In this document: one piece after another, positions 59,317 through 64,000 of the stretch
How positions within the stretch are numbered: the first letter of the stretch is position 1
Layout of the letters: each line of letters starts with the position of its first letter
NCBI GenBank assembly: GCA_023391635.1
Contig: JAEWAQ010000069.1
Coordinates: forward strand, 1-64,000
Source of the DNA: Bacillota bacterium
GTDB taxonomy: Bacteria > Bacillota > Bacilli > Paenibacillales > Paenibacillaceae
Reading direction: 5' to 3'
Length of the DNA: 64,000 nt
Position numbers and translations under genes: made by a program
Notes under the pieces: model-generated
Databases searched by the model: none
What the model was told of the DNA's origin: nothing
The model's input: the letters and a program-made list of their open reading frames with translations, nothing else

Positions 59317-60117
59317 ATGACCAGACGGATATTAGCCAATCATGCGCATGTATTCGAAGAGAGCGTTAGAGCGCACGCAACGGTGGATCGGCTGCTCGAG
59401 CTGATGGATCGCTGCGGCATCGAACAAGCGGTATGCTTCGCGCCTTTTCCCGGCCAGATGGCATCGGACCAGGATGCCCGCAATCGTTGGCTGGCTCGGG
59501 AGATTGTCTCGCAGGATCGGCTGTACGGGTTCGGCACCGTCGATTTCCGACAGCCGAACATCGCGGAGCAGGTCAAGGAAATTTACGGCCTCGGGCTCAA
59601 AGGCATCAAGATCCATCCCGCCCACCAGAAAGTGAACGTGTTATCGCCGGAGTCTTTCGAGATGTATCATGCGGCAGCGGAATACGGCCTGTTTCTCTCC
59701 TTTCATACAGGCTTGCATTGGCATCGGTTGAAAGATTACGACGCTTTGATGTTCGACGAGATCGCGTATCAATTGCCGCAATTGAAGTTCAGCATGGAAC
59801 ATGTCGGCGGTTACAGCTTCTTTCCGGAAGCGCTGGCGGTCATCGTCAACAACATCCGGACCGGGCATGTATACGGCGGGTTGACCAGCGTATTCACGAC
59901 GCATGTCAGCAGAGCTTTCCGCCTGAGTCAGGAAAGGCTCGACGAGTTGGTTGCCCAAGCCGGCGCCGGCAGGCTGATGTTCGGCATCGATTTCCCGTAC
60001 AATCAGGTCGCGGAAACGAAAGTCGGAATCGAAACGATCGAGAATATGCAGGTTACCGAAGAAGAGAAGGATCTGATGCTGGGCGGCACGCTGCGGCAGG
60101 CGCTGGGGATTCAATAG
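59317..60117 (+). CDS. amidohydrolase-family (TIM-barrel) metal-dependent hydrolase
   Basis: A 266-residue amidohydrolase-2-type protein. NHAHVF near residue 8 has the HxH ligands; GLKGIKIHPAHQKVN near 90, LSFHTGLHW near 130 and LMFGIDFPYNQ near 228 give the other metal and catalytic positions. Relatives hydrolyse lactones or decarboxylate; a sugar lactonase is possible. It lies 30 bp after the binding-protein gene. Confidence 0.75.
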   Translation: MTRRILANHAHVFEESVRAHATVDRLLELMDRCGIEQAVCFAPFPGQMASDQDARNRWLAREIVSQDRLYGFGTVDFRQPNIAEQVKEIYGLGLKGIKIHPAHQKVNVLSPESFEMYHAAAEYGLFLSFHTGLHWHRLKDYDALMFDEIAYQLPQLKFSMEHVGGYSFFPEALAVIVNNIRTGHVYGGLTSVFTTHVSRAFRLSQERLDELVAQAGAGRLMFGIDFPYNQVAETKVGIETIENMQVTEEEKDLMLGGTLRQALGIQ

Positions 60118-60170
60118 CGACGGCGGCTTTGCGGCCGAGACATGGGAACGGCAAGGTGGTTAAGCCATTG

Positions 60171-60995
60171 ATGAAGCTAAGCGGATTTGCAGACGAGATA
60201 TCCCCGGACCTATTCGAACAGGTCCGGGTGCTCGGTAGCTTGGGCATGCAGTATGTGGAAATTCGCAGTGTGTGGAAGAAGAACATCCTGACCATGAGCG
60301 ACGAGGAATGGGCCACGGTAAAGGCGATGCTGGACCAACACGGGATTCGCGTATCCGCCATTGCCTCCCGAATCGGCAAAGACGACATCGGGGCCGACCC
60401 GGAACAGACGTACCGGGAATTGGAGCGGGCGATCGAGGCGGCCGGGTGGTTCGGCACTCCGTATATCCGAATCTTCTCCTTCTCGATTCCCCGGGGCGAT
60501 GAAGCGGATCGTCATCGGCATGCGGTGCTGGCAAGAATGAAGGTCATGACGGAGCGGGCGGAACAAGCGGGTGTCATCCTGCTGCTGGAGAATGAGACCG
60601 GCATGTTCGGGGATGTGCCGGAGCGCTGCCGGGATCTGTTGCATACGACCGCGTCACCCTGCTTGAAGCTGGCATTCGATTCGGGCAATTTCAGGCAAGG
60701 CGGCGTGCAGCCGACGACGGATGCTTATCCGCAGCTCGCGTCATTCATCGCCTATGTTCATGTGAAAGACATCGATCCCGTCAGCCTGGACGAAGTGCCG
60801 CCGGGCGACGGAGATGCGGAGCTGGACTCGTTGCTGCGGCATTTGAACGCATCGGGTTACGACGGCTTTCTGTCGCTGGAGCCGCATTTGAGAAACTCGG
60901 ACTACCGGCCGGACTTGACGCACGAGGAGTTATTTACGCTTTCGGCCAACGCGTTTAAAGAAATGCTGGCGCGAAATAAGATTTCGTGGGAGTAA
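60171..60995 (+). CDS. sugar phosphate isomerase/epimerase family protein
   Basis: A 274-residue AP-endonuclease-2-fold TIM barrel. Typical segments: MKLSGFADEISPDLFEQ, 'GVILLLENETGMFGDV' (metal Glu), LKLAFDSGNFRQG and AYVHVKDIDPV. It resembles the first domain of the fusion protein at 50448. ATG 60171 is the likely start (AAGGTGG 11 bases upstream); the frame is open further back in a shadow reading of the previous gene. Probably acts on the imported sugar or its keto form. Confidence 0.78.
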   Translation: MKLSGFADEISPDLFEQVRVLGSLGMQYVEIRSVWKKNILTMSDEEWATVKAMLDQHGIRVSAIASRIGKDDIGADPEQTYRELERAIEAAGWFGTPYIRIFSFSIPRGDEADRHRHAVLARMKVMTERAEQAGVILLLENETGMFGDVPERCRDLLHTTASPCLKLAFDSGNFRQGGVQPTTDAYPQLASFIAYVHVKDIDPVSLDEVPPGDGDAELDSLLRHLNASGYDGFLSLEPHLRNSDYRPDLTHEELFTLSANAFKEMLARNKISWE

Positions 60996-61028
60996 CTTCA
61001 ATATACAGCAGGACGGAGTTGTTTAGGA

Positions 61029-62063
61029 ATGAAAATTCTGAATAGTGCGATTATTGGGGCGGGAAGCATAGCAGGGTCCCTGCACATGTCGGCTCATCGA
61101 AAAATAGAAGGTTCCATGCTGAAATGGGTATGCGATACGAACGCGGAAGCGGCGAAAAAATTCGCGGAAGAGCACCGGATTCCGAACTGGACCGACCAGC
61201 TCGATGTGGTATTGTCCGATCCCGAAGTGGATTGGGTGGATGTCGTCGTGCCGAATCGTTACCATGAAGCCGTTACCGTGAAGGCGCTCGAGGCCGGCAA
61301 GCACGTGCTTTGCCAAAAACCGATGGCGCCGACGCTGGAAGCCGCGCAGCGTATGATGGATGCCGCTGGGGCATCCGGACGAAATCTGGGCATGTTCATG
61401 TGCTTCCGAGGGGATCCGGCCTTGCGCAACGTTCGCCGCATGATCGGGGAAGGCGTGTTCGGGGACATCATCTCGCTGCGGGGCAAGATGATATCCGGCG
61501 CCGGGAAAAATTTGAAGGAAGGCTCCTGGCGCATGGAAGACGCGTCCGGCGCGCTGGATTTGCTCGGCGTTCATCTGATCGATCTGTTCATCTGGTTGTA
61601 CAGCGACGTGGAATGGGTGCAGGCCTACTCCGACACGCTGTATGCGCCGATGAAGGGAGACGATGTGACTACGGCGATCTACGGTCTGAAAGACGGCGTC
61701 ACGGCCGTGCTGGAAACGACTTATTGTTCTTACACTTATCCGGGAATGTCGTTGTACACTTTGGAGATCAACGGCACGGCGGGGCAGGCGAAGTATCAGA
61801 TGGGAACGGGCGATCTGGAGCTTCTGCTTAAAGAAGATTATGAGTCGAAAGATATCGTGTGCAAGGGCGGGGAGCCCGCGCAGTTCAAGTTCGATTTCGC
61901 ATTGAAACGAGGAGGCGCCTTGCACAACGTGCACCAGGATTTCGTCCATGCAATCCAGCGCGGAGAAGCGTTCGAAGCGGACGGTATGGAAGGCTATAAA
62001 GCGATCCGCATCATGGAAGCGACTCGCCGGGCGGCCAAAGAGCACGGTCGGATTGAGATCTGA
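61029..62063 (+). CDS. Gfo/Idh/MocA-family sugar oxidoreductase
   Basis: A 344-residue NAD(P)-dependent dehydrogenase: LNSAIIGAGSIAGSLHMSAH at the start, 'VLCQKPMAPTLEAAQRM' with the KP motif, 'ASGALDLLGVHLIDLFIWL' as catalytic region. It lies 33 bp after the isomerase gene with GGAG upstream of the ATG. With both flanking isomerase-like proteins it probably carries out an oxidation/epimerisation sequence. Confidence 0.8.
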   Translation: MKILNSAIIGAGSIAGSLHMSAHRKIEGSMLKWVCDTNAEAAKKFAEEHRIPNWTDQLDVVLSDPEVDWVDVVVPNRYHEAVTVKALEAGKHVLCQKPMAPTLEAAQRMMDAAGASGRNLGMFMCFRGDPALRNVRRMIGEGVFGDIISLRGKMISGAGKNLKEGSWRMEDASGALDLLGVHLIDLFIWLYSDVEWVQAYSDTLYAPMKGDDVTTAIYGLKDGVTAVLETTYCSYTYPGMSLYTLEINGTAGQAKYQMGTGDLELLLKEDYESKDIVCKGGEPAQFKFDFALKRGGALHNVHQDFVHAIQRGEAFEADGMEGYKAIRIMEATRRAAKEHGRIEI

Positions 62064-62096
62064 TTGCCGTATAGTAACAGATTAGGGGAGAAACAG

Positions 62097-62999
62097 ATGA
62101 AACCGGGATTGCATTCCGTAAGTTATTCGGGTACTTGGGGCGGGCAAACTGAGCTCATGCTTCCACAGTTTATTGAGAAGGCGGCCAAGCTCGGTTATGA
62201 AACGATCGAGATTGCCGGCAAACGGCCGCATGGTTCGCCCATTGACATGAACAAGGAAGACAGAAGGAGCATCAAGCGGCTGATCGAGGATCACGGTCTT
62301 GAGTTGGCGTGCATGGCGAGTTATCATGATTTCTCGACCTTCTTCGAGCATAGGGATATGGCCTATATGGAAAAAGAATTGCTGTATATGAAAAGTATAA
62401 TCGAGCTGGCTCATGATTTGGGAAGCCCGATTGTCAGAACGTATACGGGCTATTACAAAGAGAATGTGCCTTATCGGGCGCAATGGGAAGCTTGCGTCGC
62501 AGGGATCAAAGAAAGTGCCCGCATGGCAGCGGCCTACGGCATTACGATCGGCGTTCAGAACCATTCCTGTATCGCAAGCGATCCGGACAGCCTGTTGGAC
62601 CTGATGGCAGAAATCGATGAGCCGAATGCGAAGGTTGTGCTTGATGCTCCGTTCATCGACAATCACCATAAGCCGATGCGTGAGACCGTCCTTAAATTCA
62701 AAGGGATGATCGTCCATACCCATCTCACGGATTATATCAGAAGAGACAAGCACAAGTATGTTGCCGAGACAGTCACATTCGAGAACAACGGCATGGAAAT
62801 GATTTCGATTCCGATTGGCCGAGGGAGAATTGACTATCGGGAATTCATTGCCGCGTTGCATGAGGTTGGCTATACGGGCTCTTTATCCTATGAAATGTGT
62901 TCTCCGCTTGTAGGCGGAGGTTCCGAAGCGAATTTGGATCGCAGCGCTTCGGAGTCTTTGGTCTATGTGAAGCAAATATTGCAGGCGTTAAGCAAATGA
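62097..62999 (+). CDS. sugar phosphate isomerase/epimerase family protein
   Basis: A 300-residue TIM barrel. KPGLHSVSYSGTWGGQTELM at the start, 'YETIEIAGKRPHGSPIDM', GVQNHSCIASDPDSLLDLM, VVLDAPFIDNHH and 'YTGSLSYEMCSP' are the usual metal-site segments. ATG 62097 follows GGGGAG; the frame from 62064 has no site. Last gene of the catabolic run; a terminator follows. Confidence 0.78.
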   Translation: MKPGLHSVSYSGTWGGQTELMLPQFIEKAAKLGYETIEIAGKRPHGSPIDMNKEDRRSIKRLIEDHGLELACMASYHDFSTFFEHRDMAYMEKELLYMKSIIELAHDLGSPIVRTYTGYYKENVPYRAQWEACVAGIKESARMAAAYGITIGVQNHSCIASDPDSLLDLMAEIDEPNAKVVLDAPFIDNHHKPMRETVLKFKGMIVHTHLTDYIRRDKHKYVAETVTFENNGMEMISIPIGRGRIDYREFIAALHEVGYTGSLSYEMCSPLVGGGSEANLDRSASESLVYVKQILQALSK

Positions 63000-63123
63000 T
63001 GAAGCTGACATCCAACTGGTCGTTCGCCAATTGCGGGACACGGCGGGATGGGTGAGAAGCGGATTCAATAATTAATCGGATCCTGTTCAGGGCAATTATT
63101 GATTGATCAAGGTGTTCATTCCA

Positions 63124-63165
63124 CAGAATGGGGCAAGCCGCCGCGCTTGCAGCCATTCTGTTTTT
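63124..63165 (+). terminator. strong rho-independent terminator
   Basis: CAGAATGG (63124-63131) pairs with CCATTCTG (63153-63160), inner GCAAGC with GCTTGC, followed by five T residues. It ends the operon that begins at 57940. Confidence 0.85.
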
Positions 63166-63245
63166 GTATGATATCGTTTACAGAATCATGATATGATGTT
63201 GATTACAGAACAACGAATGGACACCGGGAGAAGGAGATCAGGCCG

Positions 63246-64000
63246 ATGGCTTACCTGCGGAGATGGAAGCTTTCCTTGAAGACGAATCATTTATATTTCC
63301 GAATCCTTGGATATTTCCTTTTCCTGCTGATCCCCACGTGCGTCGTTGGGGCGGTTGTATACTATGCCAATATATCGATTTACAAACAACAGTTGGCGGA
63401 CAAGCTGACCTCGAACCTCGCCGCGTCATCGCAGGTCATCGATATTTATTTACGAACGGCCGAACAGACCGCGATGAACTTCTTCATTAACGATACGGTT
63501 CAAGCTTACATGTCACCCTATGACATTCAGACGCCGGATGCGCACGAGAAAGCCACAAGCATTATCAAGGTGCTCGCGTCCAGCCGCAATATCATCAGCC
63601 CTTACATCGACGACTTGTTTGTATATGCGGACCGCAAGTGGGTGTATAAGAGTGAAGGGATGGAGGACTTTCATTCGTTCTTTAACGATTTCTACGTGTA
63701 TGAGGGATATAACGATTCGTATTGGGGGCAATTGCTGAAAGCCGATTATTCCTTCCGCGTATTGAAGCCTACGACGGTCTCGAAGCGGTTCGTTGCCCGA
63801 AGCGAAACGGTTGTGCCGGTCGTAACGACTCAATATATTCGGGGTAATCAAGTCGTGATGGTCGTGACGATTTCCGCATCGAAAATTATGGATACACTTA
63901 CGAATGGAGCGATTGTGGACGCCACGCGATTTGCCGTGACCGATAATGAAGGGAATCTGATCGTCGCAGACCCGCTGATCGGCGCTTCCGTCTCCTTGCC
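63246..64000 (+). CDS. membrane-bound sensor/regulator, N-terminal part (cut by window end)
   Basis: Open frame of 251 codons reaching the window end. A basic cytosolic start (MAYLRRWKLSLK) is followed by one span near residues 22-43 (FFLFLLIPTCVVGAVVYY-like stretch), then a large extracellular domain (DIYLRTAEQTAMNFFINDTV; YIDDLFVYADRKWVY). GAGAAGGAG lies upstream of the ATG. This layout matches YtdP-type transmembrane AraC regulators or YesM-type sensor kinases that accompany sugar operons; the missing C-terminus decides between them. Confidence 0.7.
   Translation, partial: MAYLRRWKLSLKTNHLYFRILGYFLFLLIPTCVVGAVVYYANISIYKQQLADKLTSNLAASSQVIDIYLRTAEQTAMNFFINDTVQAYMSPYDIQTPDAHEKATSIIKVLASSRNIISPYIDDLFVYADRKWVYKSEGMEDFHSFFNDFYVYEGYNDSYWGQLLKADYSFRVLKPTTVSKRFVARSETVVPVVTTQYIRGNQVVMVVTISASKIMDTLTNGAIVDATRFAVTDNEGNLIVADPLIGASVSL

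Overview
The window looks like chromosome from a spore-former of the Paenibacillus/Cohnella type. The GC-rich part carries binding-protein-dependent sugar ABC transporters without ATPase subunits, YesM/YesN-like two-component systems, AraC regulators and Gfo/Idh/MocA oxidoreductases, with strong GGAGG ribosome sites throughout. No rRNA, tRNA or CRISPR array was seen. The assignment to genus is inference from gene style only.

Region 1 (1 to about 17,600) is visibly AT-rich and is a defence island. In order it holds a zinc-finger/TPR/nuclease-like protein, a 0.5-kb element made only of opposed Tn7-type end repeats, an EVE-HNH restriction-like nuclease next to an AlbA_2 protein, a 5'-truncated tnsD relic, a frameshifted unknown gene, a complete Qat system (qatABCD), a perfect 15-bp hairpin, a Gabija pair (gajAB), an orphan protein resembling a class III nucleotidyl cyclase, and a second 0.5-kb element of opposed end repeats. 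Base composition changes at that second element. The tnsD relic and the repeat arrays suggest the island was built by Tn7-like transposition.

Region 2 (17.8 to 31.1 kb) is sugar-uptake chromosome: Uma2 protein, oxidoreductase, a CUT1-type transporter (binding protein and two permeases), a sensor kinase/response regulator pair followed by a second, paralogous binding lipoprotein, then another complete transporter. Region 3 (31.2 to 41.6 kb) continues in the same direction with catabolic genes: class II aldolase, racemase-family protein, double metallo-beta-lactamase protein, GH38 alpha-mannosidase, class II aldolase/adducin-type aldolase, four-carbon acid sugar kinase and a DeoR regulator, closed by a terminator shared with a convergent FGGY kinase. 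This looks like uptake and breakdown of a mannosidic or acid-sugar substrate.

Region 4 (41.8 to 50.1 kb) is mixed housekeeping/accessory: HtrA-type protease with a copper-amine-oxidase-N-domain protein, alpha/beta hydrolase, PhyH dioxygenase divergent from an AraC regulator, a DMT exporter and a papain-like protein. Region 5 (50.4 to 64 kb) is a second sugar regulon: an isomerase/oxidoreductase fusion, two permeases, sensor kinase and regulator, binding protein, amidohydrolase, two sugar-phosphate-isomerase-like proteins, an oxidoreductase and a membrane-bound sensor/regulator cut by the window end. Three of its transcription units share a promoter element with identical 40-bp spacing. No ABC ATPase gene is present for any of the three permease pairs, so a shared MsmX-type ATPase elsewhere is inferred. 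Three intergenic regions contain short tandem repeats with a period of 50 or 51 bp.
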